The position numbers were made by a program, and so were the translations under genes. From a bacterium (GTDB lineage Bacteria > Desulfobacterota > DSWW01), in contig JANQFG010000124.1 in the NCBI GenBank assembly GCA_028277985.1, positions 1-54,484 on the forward strand: a DNA stretch of 54,484 nt, given 5' to 3'. How positions within the stretch are numbered: position 1 is the first letter of the stretch; every line of letters starts with the position of its first letter. Positions 15,739-23,768 of this stretch are shown here, one piece after another. The notes below the pieces were generated by a model, which was not told where the DNA came from, did no database searches, and saw only the letters and a program-made list of their open reading frames with translations.

Positions 15739-15767
15739 TTGACCTATTATTTTGCATACAACATATT
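15739..15767 (+). promoter_or_regulatory. promoter with MarR-type operator for the Fe-S operon
   Basis: TTGACC (15739-15744), 17 bp, CATATT (15762-15767). The spacer holds TTTTGCATACAACA (15750-15763), matching 11 of 14 positions of the reverse complement of the marR palindrome (TTTCGCATACGAAA). A bound regulator would cover the region between -35 and -10. Confidence 0.55.
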
Positions 15768-15824
15768 TCGTTGACACGCTGACCTTTCCCGGGAATCGAC
15801 ACACAACCGAATACGGAGAACAGA

Positions 15825-16580
15825 ATGGATCTGAAAGAGGCTATACTCGGCCGGGCTGAAGGGAAAGTGGATGCCGTTGGATTCGCTCCCGTCGACAGGT
15901 TCGACGATGGACCGGAAGCGCATCACCCTTCCCGCATCTGCAAGAACGCCAAGACGGTCATCGTCTTCGGGAATACAGTGCCTCGGGGCATGCTCCTTTC
16001 CCCGGACTACAGCCTCTACATGTTGCACAGGACCTATCACTCGGTCTACGAACGGTTGAACGAGCTGGGCCTCATGCTCTCCAACTGGATCGAGTCACAG
16101 GGCAACTTCCTTGCCGTCCCGATCCCGAGCTTTGCTCCCCTCGTCTACAAGGGCATGGAACCCTGGGGGGTCCTGTCCCTGAAGCACGCCTGCGTCAAGG
16201 CCGGTCTCGGCGCATTCGGCAGAAACGGCTTGATGCACAACCCTCAATTCGGAACACTTCTCCGGCCGGGTGCCGTGGTAACCAGCGCCGAGCTTGCAGG
16301 GGATCCGCTCATCGAGGATGATCCCTGCCCGGAGACTTGTGACGCATGCTCCAAGGCCTGTCCGTCCGGGGCCCTGCAAGAGGACGGAACCTTCAACAAG
16401 ATGGACTGTCTCGGCTATCTCGTGAAACACGCCATCTACCCGCTGGCACTCAAGAGCGAGGCCGGGCTCAAGAACATCGAACGGGTCATCAACACCGCGG
16501 GCTACAACTACTGGCTCACCTGCAACGAGTGCCTGCGTGTCTGCCCGAGCAACAGCCCAAAGAAGTCTCGAAGCGGCTGA
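15825..16580 (+). CDS. QueG-like double 4Fe-4S protein
   Basis: The 251-residue protein resembles the Fe-S part of epoxyqueuosine reductase (QueG) and reductive dehalogenases. It has an N-terminal domain with GFAPVDRFD and HHPSRICKNAKTVIVFG, a middle part with KHACVKAGLGAFGRNGL, then the first cluster motif CPETCDACSKACPSGAL and a second one ending CNECLRVCPSN. It carries no obvious cobalamin-binding domain of its own. GGAG 6-9 nt upstream supports the ATG at 15825. It is 34 bp before a second 4Fe-4S protein and under a MarR-type operator. A cytoplasmic electron-transfer or reductase role is likely; the substrate is not known. True QueG is longer, so the tRNA-modification role is doubtful. 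Confidence 0.75.
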   Translation: MDLKEAILGRAEGKVDAVGFAPVDRFDDGPEAHHPSRICKNAKTVIVFGNTVPRGMLLSPDYSLYMLHRTYHSVYERLNELGLMLSNWIESQGNFLAVPIPSFAPLVYKGMEPWGVLSLKHACVKAGLGAFGRNGLMHNPQFGTLLRPGAVVTSAELAGDPLIEDDPCPETCDACSKACPSGALQEDGTFNKMDCLGYLVKHAIYPLALKSEAGLKNIERVINTAGYNYWLTCNECLRVCPSNSPKKSRSG

Positions 16581-16614
16581 CCGACATCGACTTTCAGAAG
16601 AACAGGAGACGATC

Positions 16615-17766
16615 ATGCCTGAGAACAAAGCGTATACGGACCTGATCGAGCACGTGGAGAACTGGCTGTTTGGTGTGCCGAAGCCCGAGGACCTTCTCCC
16701 CATCCTCAAGCTTCGCTTTACGCCCGACGAGGCGGCCTTCTTGTCCAGACTGCCCCACATGCCCCATACTCTCGACCAGCTCTCGGAGAAGTACGGGATT
16801 CCCCAGGACAAGCTCTCAGAGAAGATGGATCCCATGATCAAGAAAGGGTTGATTTACGAAGTCGAAGGAAAGAGCGCGGTTCGTTACTCCTTTCCGGACC
16901 ATCTCTTCTTCATGATGCGAATGCCCGGGTGGAAGGGAGAGGACAATGAGTTGAACCGCAAACTTCTCCCCATGGTCAACAAATACTATATCAATGATTT
17001 CGGCGCCGACTTCATGGGGTATCCAACAAAAGGCCTTCGGGCGATCCCGATTGCCAGGACGGTGCAAGATCCCCGCGTGGTGACTCCCTACGAAGACGTG
17101 CTTCAGTTCGTGGATGAGCAGGACTACCACACCGTATCGACCTGCCCCTGCCGGCACCGGCACAGGCTGGACCCGAATGTGCCGGACTGTGAGCACGAAA
17201 TCCGGAACTGCCTGCATTTCGGGAAGCTGGGCAGATACATCGTGAAGCACGGAATGGGCGAGGAGATCCGCAAGGAGGAAACCCTGGAAATCCTCGCAAA
17301 GGCTGCCGACGCGGGACTCGTACACGGCCTTTCCAACAGCCTGACCAACGCGGACACGATCTGCAACTGCTGTTCCTGCTGCTGCCTGTTCCTGGAACCG
17401 GTGAACATGCCCTCACCCATGCCTAGGGGGCACCAGCCTTCGAACTACAAGGTCGAGCAGAATCGCGAGACCTGTGTGGCTTGCGGCAAGTGCGTGAAGC
17501 TCTGCCCGATGAAGGCCCTTACGCTCAGGGACAAGCCGGACGCGCCCAAGCCCGAGGAAGGCGTGAAGCTCAAGCCGAAGGACCTGAAGGAGATCGCCTA
17601 TGATCCGGACCGATGCATCGGGTGCGGCGTGTGCGCACACAAATGCCCTACCCAGAGTCTGAGCCTCAAGCGCATGGATGAGGAGCAGGATTATCCGCAG
17701 AGCATGGGTGACACGGGTCGGCGCATGATGACCGAGAGGGGTCGGGACTTTTCCAAGGTGTACTAG
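16615..17766 (+). CDS. 4Fe-4S ferredoxin-type protein with N-terminal winged-helix-like region
   Basis: The 383-residue protein begins with a region resembling a helix-turn-helix (LKLRFTPDEAAFLSRLP, then TLDQLSEKYGIPQDKLSEK and a Lys-rich KKGLIYEVEG). A central part follows with CPCRHRH and a run CNCCSCCC near residue 254. The C-terminus holds two ferredoxin motifs: CVACGKCVKLCPMKAL and CIGCGVCAHKCPTQSL. This family is common in strict anaerobes beside oxidoreductases and is annotated only as 4Fe-4S binding protein. AGGAG at 16604-16608 supports the ATG at 16615. It follows the QueG-like protein closely and probably forms an electron-transfer pair with it. The HTH-like part may be structural rather than DNA-binding. 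Confidence 0.8.
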   Translation: MPENKAYTDLIEHVENWLFGVPKPEDLLPILKLRFTPDEAAFLSRLPHMPHTLDQLSEKYGIPQDKLSEKMDPMIKKGLIYEVEGKSAVRYSFPDHLFFMMRMPGWKGEDNELNRKLLPMVNKYYINDFGADFMGYPTKGLRAIPIARTVQDPRVVTPYEDVLQFVDEQDYHTVSTCPCRHRHRLDPNVPDCEHEIRNCLHFGKLGRYIVKHGMGEEIRKEETLEILAKAADAGLVHGLSNSLTNADTICNCCSCCCLFLEPVNMPSPMPRGHQPSNYKVEQNRETCVACGKCVKLCPMKALTLRDKPDAPKPEEGVKLKPKDLKEIAYDPDRCIGCGVCAHKCPTQSLSLKRMDEEQDYPQSMGDTGRRMMTERGRDFSKVY

Positions 17767-17823
17767 TCCCGGGTGATGTACAATCAAAGGAAACCGCAGT
17801 CACGATGAGAGGGGGAGCCCGGC

Positions 17824-18792
17824 ATGAAGACCAATATCACCGACATGTTTGGAATCGAACGCCCCATCGTGCAGGGAGGCCTCATGTGGGTCGCCCGTGC
17901 CGAACTGGTTTCGGCCGTCTCCAACGCGGGTGGGATCGGCTTCATGACGGCCCTCACGCATCCCGACGCGGAAACGCTTCGTGCGGAGATCCGGAAATGC
18001 CGGGAAATGACGGACAAGCCCTTTGGGGTGAATCTCACATTCCTCCCCACCCTCAGGCCCCCGGACTATCCGGCGTACATCAATGTCTGCATCGAGGAGG
18101 GAATCCGGTTCATCGAGACCGCGGGACGGAACCCGGAGCCGTACATGGAGCAGCTCAAAGCGGCCGGGATCAAGGTGATCCACAAATGCACCTCGGTTCG
18201 CCACTCGGTCAAGGCGGAGAAGGTCGGGTGCGACGCGGTCAGCATCGACGGGTTCGAAGCGGCCGGTCATCCGGGAGAGGACGACGTGACGTCCCTCATC
18301 CTCGTCCCTCTTGCGCGAGACGCGATCAGCATTCCGATCGTCGCTTCAGGCGGCTTTGCCGACGGACGGGGTCTCGTTGCCTCCCTCGCACTGGGTGCGG
18401 ACGCCATGAACATGGGCACCCGGTTCGTGGCGACCCGGGAAGCCCCTGTTCACGAGAACGTGAAGAAGGCGCTGGTCGCCAGCGATGAACGCAGCACGCG
18501 CCTGATCATGAGAACCCTTCGTAACACGGAACGGGTGCTCCAGAACGAGGCGGTTGACAAGGTTCTCGAGATCGAGAGCAAGGGCGACGCGAAGATCGAG
18601 GACCTCGTCCCATATGTGTCCGGTCTTGTGGGCAAAGAAATGCTCCAGGAAGGCCAGATGGACAAAGGGGTGCTCTCGGCAGGGCAATGCATGGGCCTCA
18701 TTCGCGACATCCCGACGTGCAAGGAGCTCCTGGACCGTATCATGGAGGATGCGGCGGCCATCTTGACGGAGAGACATGCGCAACTGACCTGA
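17824..18792 (+). CDS. NPD-type flavoprotein (nitronate monooxygenase / FabK-like)
   Basis: The 322-residue FMN-dependent TIM-barrel protein belongs to the nitropropane dioxygenase-like family, which includes FabK enoyl reductases. Signatures: IVQGGLMWVARAELVSAVSN at the N-terminus, KPFGVNLTF, GHPGEDDV with the family histidine, then VASGGFADGRG and ALGADAMNMGTRFVAT that bind the flavin phosphate. GGGGGAG just upstream supports the ATG at 17824. It lies 57 bp after the 4Fe-4S protein and ahead of a good terminator at 18882, so it is probably the last gene of the MarR-controlled operon. In an anaerobe, reduction of an enoyl or nitro compound is more likely than an oxygenase reaction, but this is inference. 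A second member lies at 39211-40167. Confidence 0.82.
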   Translation: MKTNITDMFGIERPIVQGGLMWVARAELVSAVSNAGGIGFMTALTHPDAETLRAEIRKCREMTDKPFGVNLTFLPTLRPPDYPAYINVCIEEGIRFIETAGRNPEPYMEQLKAAGIKVIHKCTSVRHSVKAEKVGCDAVSIDGFEAAGHPGEDDVTSLILVPLARDAISIPIVASGGFADGRGLVASLALGADAMNMGTRFVATREAPVHENVKKALVASDERSTRLIMRTLRNTERVLQNEAVDKVLEIESKGDAKIEDLVPYVSGLVGKEMLQEGQMDKGVLSAGQCMGLIRDIPTCKELLDRIMEDAAAILTERHAQLT

Positions 18793-18839
18793 GGATTCCT
18801 CGACCTTTCCAGCCATCAGCCGAGCGGCTCCGCGCCACT

Positions 18840-18863
18840 GGGCAATGGAATTGGACATTGCCC
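18840..18863. repeat. perfect 8-bp hairpin
   Basis: GGGCAATG (18840-18847), 8-nt loop, CATTGCCC (18856-18863), in the convergent region after the NPD gene and 42 bp before the stronger terminator. No T-run follows. It may protect or pause the transcript. Confidence 0.4.
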
Positions 18864-18881
18864 TGGGGACTCCGTCCATCC

Positions 18882-18912
18882 AAGGGGTCAGGCACTCGTG
18901 CCTCGCCCCTTT
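18882..18912 (+). terminator. rho-independent terminator
   Basis: AAGGGG (18882-18887) pairs with CCCCTT (18906-18911) and AGGCA (18890-18894) with TGCCT (18899-18903) around a CTCG loop, with a 2x2 internal loop, followed by a T/C-rich stretch. It lies between the convergent NPD gene and the sigma54 regulator gene. Confidence 0.6.
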
Positions 18913-19003
18913 CTCTCGTGAAGGCTGTTTATGTTCGGGGAAGGTAGATTCCACCCAAGAGAAATAAGAGTAATACCTGCTATGAGCCCGAAAGACACGG
19001 CCT

Positions 19004-21856
19004 TCATCGGCGAGGAAGGCTCATGCCCAACTTCTTCATTCGATTGTAAAGGCTGGTGCGCTTCATGCCCATCACCTCGGCAGCACCTCCCGGCCCGCCT
19101 ATTCGACCTCCTGTAAGATCGAGAACGTGTAGAATGTATCGTCGCTGCACCTCATCCAAGGTGGGGGTATCGGCATACAGATCGTTGGAATTGGTGGGCG
19201 GTTCTATAGGAAGAGTGAGTTCGAGGTGATTCCCCTCCGCCAGCAGGACCGTTCGTTCGATGATGTTCTTCAACTCCCGCACGTTCCCCGGCCAGTGATA
19301 GGCGAGGAGCTTCGCCTCATCGTCGGGATTCAGCGTAAGCTCATGTTTCCCATATTTGCGGGTGTAATAGGACAGGAAGTGCCCGGCGAGAAGGACGACA
19401 TCTTTCCCTCGCTCGCGCAGAGGCGGAACCGTCAAGGGCACGACGTTCAGTCGATAGAACAAGTCTTCGCGAAAGTGGCCGGCAGACACCTCTGACCTCA
19501 GGTCGCGGTTCGTGGCGGCGACAAGCCGGAAATCCGTGGCGACAGTACGGGTTCCTCCAACCCGTGCGTAGGATCTTTCCTGCAGAACCCGAAGAAGCTT
19601 GACCTGGATGGACTTGGGGATCTCGCCCACTTCATCGATGAACAGCGTCCCCTTGTTGGCCAGCTCAAGGCGCCCGGCCTTCTGCCGGTCCGCACCCGTG
19701 AAGGCACCCTTTTCATGCCCGAAGAGTTCACTCTCCACCAGATTCTCCGGAACGCTCGTCAGATCCACAACCGTGAACGGCCCCTGGGCTCGGGAACTCA
19801 TCTTGTGCAACCTTCGAGCCAGCACCTCTTTACCCACTCCCGTTTCGCCCAGGATGAGAACCGCCGCCCCAGAGTCGGCAATCCGGTCTGCATGCCTGAA
19901 CAACTGGACCATGACCCGGCTTTCATACCGGATCGCATTCGGATCGGCCGTCTCTGCCGGATCCGATACGTCTGAGGCCGCAAGCCTCTCGTTTTCGCTG
20001 AGGCGGCAGTATTCCCACAGCCGCTCGATGTAGACGCTCATGTCTCGGGCGATCCGGGGCAGGATGGAGGTGTCGAGGAAGTCGAAGCCGTCATCCATGT
20101 ACGCATTGTCGTAGTACAGAACGCCTCGCACGACACGTCTCAGTTCGAAGGGCAGGCAGAGTATGGAAAGCACTCCGTCCGCTGAAGCCTTCGAGCACGG
20201 TCTGTGACGAACGATCTGTGGCTTGTTCTCGACAAAGGCTCGAATGACCAGCTCGAGATGGGTGCGAAAATCCGCAGATTCTATATCCCTGCTCGTCAAG
20301 TTGTAAGCGGCGCGAAGATCGGGAGGGGTACGCGGGTTGTTGTCTTGGAACCAGAAGAGACCGCTCCTCTCGGCCAGAAGAAAGCGACTCGTGGTCACCA
20401 GCATCCGGCGTAGCAATTCGTCCAGGTTCGTGCTCGGGATGAGCCCCCTAACCATGTCCAGGAACCGTCCGAGAACGTCCTCCCGCAGGACCCTTGTTTC
20501 TAGCGCAGGCCGTTTCTTCTCTAGGGCCCCTTTCTTGAGAAGAGGTTTCAGCTCGTCCGGAAAGAGGAATTCCCCGTATTTGGACAACTCGCCCCAGGCC
20601 TCGCGCGCGAGTTCTGCGGCTCTGATGCGATCCCCCCGGTGTAGCTCGAAGAGGGCCCTATCGGCCTTTGTCTTCGCCAGTTCCGTCGGGTCTCCCGAGC
20701 GCAGCAGGCACTCCTCACTCAATTCCAGATCGGATCGGATCCGTTCCGGATCGTCTCCCCGTTCCCCAGCTGCCGCGGCTCGGAGTCGCAGAGCGACCCC
20801 CCGAAGATGGATGTTGGGTCCGTCAATGGCTCTCTTCAATTCCCCTTTCAGGTCATACCCGGGAACGTTCTCATAGCCCAGCCGATGGAACCGGAACACC
20901 AGCTCCAACACCCAGGGGAGATTGTATTGTCGCCACGTAACACCCGCGGCTGCAGCCGTTGTGGCCAGCTCGACCGACGTTCTATGGGACTCTTCCGGCC
21001 GGCCCTCGATGTAGTGCAAGTAGGCCAGCGGCGCCTCGCACAGGAACGAGATCAGCAGATTGCTCTGCTTTTTCGCCTCGCGCTGCGCCGTATGGAGATG
21101 GTGGGATGCTTCCTGGTTCTTTCCTGCCCTCAGCAGCACGAAACCGAGCACGGCCCTCATGATGCTCGCAAGAGAATGTTCGGAATCGCGAAGTGCACCC
21201 CGGAAGCTGCAATCCAGAACCCCGATGGCCCTGTGGAATTGACCCAGATAAGCAGCGCTGTATCCGAGAAGAATGGGGATGAGGAAATCGACCACTTTCC
21301 CTTCCTTGGTTCTGGAGCTTTCGATGGCCCGCTCGAAATGCTCGGCAGCCTCTTTGTACATCCCTTGCAGGTAGTAGTGGAGGCCGTCGAATTCGGCGGA
21401 CCTGGCCAGGATGTCCTCGTCGCCCAGCTCCTTTACGAGTAACAGGCCAGCGTCCAGGGCCTTCAGGGCGTCCGAGAGCCGGTCGCTCAAATAGAAGAAA
21501 CGGCCCAGGTGCAGGCGGACGAGTGCAAGAGAACGCTGGTCGCCCAGCCGATTCGCTGCGGCTCGAGTTTGCTGCAGGAAGTCGGGGGTCTCGCCGAGCT
21601 GCTTCCCGAGGACCAGGCGCAGACGGGACAGATCGAAGGCCACCGACAGAAGCAGGGCATCGAAATCCGGCAGGCCCAGGAAGGGGGAAAGGCGGGCTAC
21701 GGCCTTTTCGAAGTGAGCGAGGGCGGCTTCCAGCTCGCCGTCGTCCATGGCCCTTTCGGCCAGGTTTTGCTCCAGGGCGGCGGCCTCGTACTCGCTCTCG
21801 CTCTTGTCCATTCCCTGGTTCTGTATTTCAGGACGCGACCCGCTTCTTTCGTCCAT
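19004..21856 (-). CDS. sigma54 enhancer-binding protein with TPR-like and GAF regions
   Basis: The 950-residue regulator has about 420 residues of TPR-like helical repeats, a GAF-like region (about 440-610), an AAA+ domain and a Fis-type HTH at the C-terminus (GGAAEVMGMKRTSLYNRMKKL). The AAA+ part has Walker A GETGVGKE near residue 669, the sigma54-contacting GAFTGA near 716, FIDEVGEIP (Walker B) and WPGNVRELKN. It therefore activates sigma54 promoters, with input probably from protein or small-molecule binding at the N-terminus. The ATG at 21856 is preferred over GTG at 21880, which has no ribosome site. Two tandem palindromes upstream (21948-21985) and a sigma54 promoter for the divergent ligase gene (22057) are the likely targets. 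Confidence 0.9.
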   Translation of the reverse strand: MDERSGSRPEIQNQGMDKSESEYEAAALEQNLAERAMDDGELEAALAHFEKAVARLSPFLGLPDFDALLLSVAFDLSRLRLVLGKQLGETPDFLQQTRAAANRLGDQRSLALVRLHLGRFFYLSDRLSDALKALDAGLLLVKELGDEDILARSAEFDGLHYYLQGMYKEAAEHFERAIESSRTKEGKVVDFLIPILLGYSAAYLGQFHRAIGVLDCSFRGALRDSEHSLASIMRAVLGFVLLRAGKNQEASHHLHTAQREAKKQSNLLISFLCEAPLAYLHYIEGRPEESHRTSVELATTAAAAGVTWRQYNLPWVLELVFRFHRLGYENVPGYDLKGELKRAIDGPNIHLRGVALRLRAAAAGERGDDPERIRSDLELSEECLLRSGDPTELAKTKADRALFELHRGDRIRAAELAREAWGELSKYGEFLFPDELKPLLKKGALEKKRPALETRVLREDVLGRFLDMVRGLIPSTNLDELLRRMLVTTSRFLLAERSGLFWFQDNNPRTPPDLRAAYNLTSRDIESADFRTHLELVIRAFVENKPQIVRHRPCSKASADGVLSILCLPFELRRVVRGVLYYDNAYMDDGFDFLDTSILPRIARDMSVYIERLWEYCRLSENERLAASDVSDPAETADPNAIRYESRVMVQLFRHADRIADSGAAVLILGETGVGKEVLARRLHKMSSRAQGPFTVVDLTSVPENLVESELFGHEKGAFTGADRQKAGRLELANKGTLFIDEVGEIPKSIQVKLLRVLQERSYARVGGTRTVATDFRLVAATNRDLRSEVSAGHFREDLFYRLNVVPLTVPPLRERGKDVVLLAGHFLSYYTRKYGKHELTLNPDDEAKLLAYHWPGNVRELKNIIERTVLLAEGNHLELTLPIEPPTNSNDLYADTPTLDEVQRRYILHVLDLTGGRIGGPGGAAEVMGMKRTSLYNRMKKLGMSLPRR

Positions 21857-21912
21857 GAGGCACTTTCCCTCTCTCGCCACCGGCGGTGCTGCGTGACTTC
21901 GTCGTTCTACCC

Positions 21913-21941
21913 ACGTTAAGACGCTTTTATCCTCATGTCAA
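21913..21941 (-). promoter_or_regulatory. sigma70-type promoter candidate for the sigma54 regulator gene
   Basis: On the minus strand TTGACA (21941-21936), 17 bp, TAACGT (21918-21913). The first palindrome of the enhancer pair ends 6 bp upstream of the -35, so binding there could also control the regulator's own expression. Confidence 0.45.
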
Positions 21942-21947
21942 CCAAAA

Positions 21948-21985
21948 TGTCCTTATAAGGACACAGGCCTGACCTTATAAGGACA
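21948..21985. promoter_or_regulatory. tandem 16-bp palindromes, enhancer-binding sites
   Basis: TGTCCTTATAAGGACA (21948-21963) is a perfect palindrome. TGACCTTATAAGGACA (21970-21985) differs by one base. Centres are 22 bp apart, about two helical turns, so two dimers would sit on the same face. They lie at about -128 and -106 from the predicted sigma54 start. Confidence 0.75.
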
Positions 21986-22056
21986 ATTGACACCGTTCCA
22001 GAATGCCTCCGGAAAAATAACTCCATTAAATCAATAGATTACGGACAAGTGAAGGG

Positions 22057-22073
22057 TCGGCACACGGCTTGCT
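22057..22073 (+). promoter_or_regulatory. sigma54 promoter of the ligase operon
   Basis: TCGGCACACGGCTTGCT has the -24 GG (22059-22060) and -12 GC (22071-22072) with exact spacing and close agreement to consensus. Transcription would start near 22084, 39 nt before the ligase ATG. Confidence 0.75.
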
Positions 22074-22122
22074 AAGCCACCCGAATCGAATGGGTAAACC
22101 GGAGCGGAAGGGGATCCACACG

Positions 22123-23712
22123 ATGAGCAGAGGTATCACGAACTGGGAACAGGTCCTGGAAGATCAGGCAGAGCAACTGGGCAACAAGCCGTTCCTCTAC
22201 CTCCTTTCCCATGACCGCCACGTGAGTTACCGCGAGACGCATGAAAACGCCAATCGAATCGCCAACTATCTCCTGGGAGTAGGCGCAAGACCCGGAGAGG
22301 GCCTCGCCACCATTATGGGAAACTCGCAGTCCTTTCTGGATCTCTTCTTCGGCGTACAGCGGTTGGGTCTGTATATGAATCCCGTGAACACCGCCCTAAG
22401 GGGTGAGGGGCTCTCCTTTATCATTGACAACAGTGATGCGAAGTTTCTGGTGGTGGACTACGACCTGCTCGAGCTGTACCGAAGTGTCGAGGGAAACATC
22501 CCTCAGATAGAATTCGCGATCGTCAATACGCTCGAGGCGCCGGACGGGTTCGTGGTCCCCGACGGCATGCTGGACCTGAGAGATGCCTACCGCGACTCCG
22601 TGTCGCCCGAAAGACCAGAATTGGCTTCTGAAGAAGATTCCCTGCTGCTCCTGATGTACACGTCAGGAACAACCGGCCTGCCCAAGGGGGTTGTCTCAAG
22701 ATACAACAGAAACATCGTGGACAGGATCCGCCCCCTGGCCCACCTCCTGCTCGCGGAGGATTCGGTCTACTACACGGCCCTACCCCTGTTTCATGGGAAT
22801 GCGCTCTTCGTGACCATGACGCAGACACTGCTCGTCGGGTGCACCATGGCACTGAGCAAGCGGTTCAGTGCAAGCAGCTTCTGGGACGAGATTCATTGTT
22901 CGAAGGCTACACACTTCAACACGATCGGTGCCATTATACCGATCCTGCTGAAGCAACCGACAAGGCCGAATGAAAAGAACCACCATGTGCAGGTGGTACT
23001 CTCGGCCGGATGCCCGGCAGAGCTCTGGGAACCGTTTGAGAACCGCTTCAATGTGCAGCTCTGGGAGGCTTATGCCGCAGTGGACGGGTCCGGGTTGATC
23101 GTGAATTTCGGCAACGCTCCCAAGGGGTCAATCGGCAAACCGGTGGACGCGGAGACCAGGCTCGTGGATGACGCCGGAAACAATGTTCCGGTGGGCCAAC
23201 CCGGTGAGCTTCTCTTTAAGGTTACAGACGACAAGAAGGATAACGTCGAATACTACAAGAATCCGGCTGCTTCTCTGGAGAAGACGCAGGGGGAATGGGA
23301 ACACACGGGTGACCTGATGCTCCAGGATCAAGAGGGCTTCCTTTATTTCATCGGAAGGAAGACGGATTCCATGAGAAGGCGCGGAGAAAACGTTTCCGCC
23401 TTCGAGGTGGAGAGGGAGATTCAGAAGCATCCCTCGGTGCTCGAATGCGCCGTCTTTGGGGTGCCCTCCGAGATGACCGAGGATGAAATCATGGCGTGCA
23501 TACGCCTGGTGGAGGGGAAGAAACTCGCACCGAGAAGACTGTGGGACTTCCTCGAGCCAAACCTGGCCAGCTTTGCAGTGCCGCGATATGTAAGGATCGT
23601 CGATGAGTTCCCCCGCACAGAGACCTTTCGCATCAAGAAGGACGAACTAAAAGCCATGGGTATCACACCGGACACCTTTGATGCGGAGAAACAGATTCAG
23701 AAGCAGAAGTGA
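22123..23712 (+). CDS. acyl-CoA synthetase (AMP-forming)
   Basis: The 529-residue ANL-superfamily ligase activates a carboxylic acid to its CoA thioester through an acyl-adenylate. Motifs: YTSGTTGLPKGV (phosphate loop), ALPLFHGNA, LWEAYAAVDGSG where the fatty-acyl and crotonobetaine ligases have their YG-TE motif, HTGDLMLQDQEGF, GRKTDSMRRRGENVSAFEVE (hinge), and FRIKKDELK near the end with the catalytic-lysine position. It resembles CaiC/fadD3-type ligases. AAGGGG upstream supports the ATG at 22123; an earlier in-frame start at 22069 lies across the promoter. It is the first gene after a sigma54 promoter and is followed 57 bp later by the exported propeller-hydrolase. The substrate is unknown. 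Confidence 0.88.
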   Translation: MSRGITNWEQVLEDQAEQLGNKPFLYLLSHDRHVSYRETHENANRIANYLLGVGARPGEGLATIMGNSQSFLDLFFGVQRLGLYMNPVNTALRGEGLSFIIDNSDAKFLVVDYDLLELYRSVEGNIPQIEFAIVNTLEAPDGFVVPDGMLDLRDAYRDSVSPERPELASEEDSLLLLMYTSGTTGLPKGVVSRYNRNIVDRIRPLAHLLLAEDSVYYTALPLFHGNALFVTMTQTLLVGCTMALSKRFSASSFWDEIHCSKATHFNTIGAIIPILLKQPTRPNEKNHHVQVVLSAGCPAELWEPFENRFNVQLWEAYAAVDGSGLIVNFGNAPKGSIGKPVDAETRLVDDAGNNVPVGQPGELLFKVTDDKKDNVEYYKNPAASLEKTQGEWEHTGDLMLQDQEGFLYFIGRKTDSMRRRGENVSAFEVEREIQKHPSVLECAVFGVPSEMTEDEIMACIRLVEGKKLAPRRLWDFLEPNLASFAVPRYVRIVDEFPRTETFRIKKDELKAMGITPDTFDAEKQIQKQK

Positions 23713-23768
23713 ACATCTTCAGGATGGAAAAAGGGGAAAAGACCAACCCACAACCAAGGAGGAGAGTC

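Noticed and set aside
22069..22122. Longer N-terminus of the first ligase
   Set aside because: The ATG at 22069 lies across the sigma54 -12 element, and the added residues are absent from the family.
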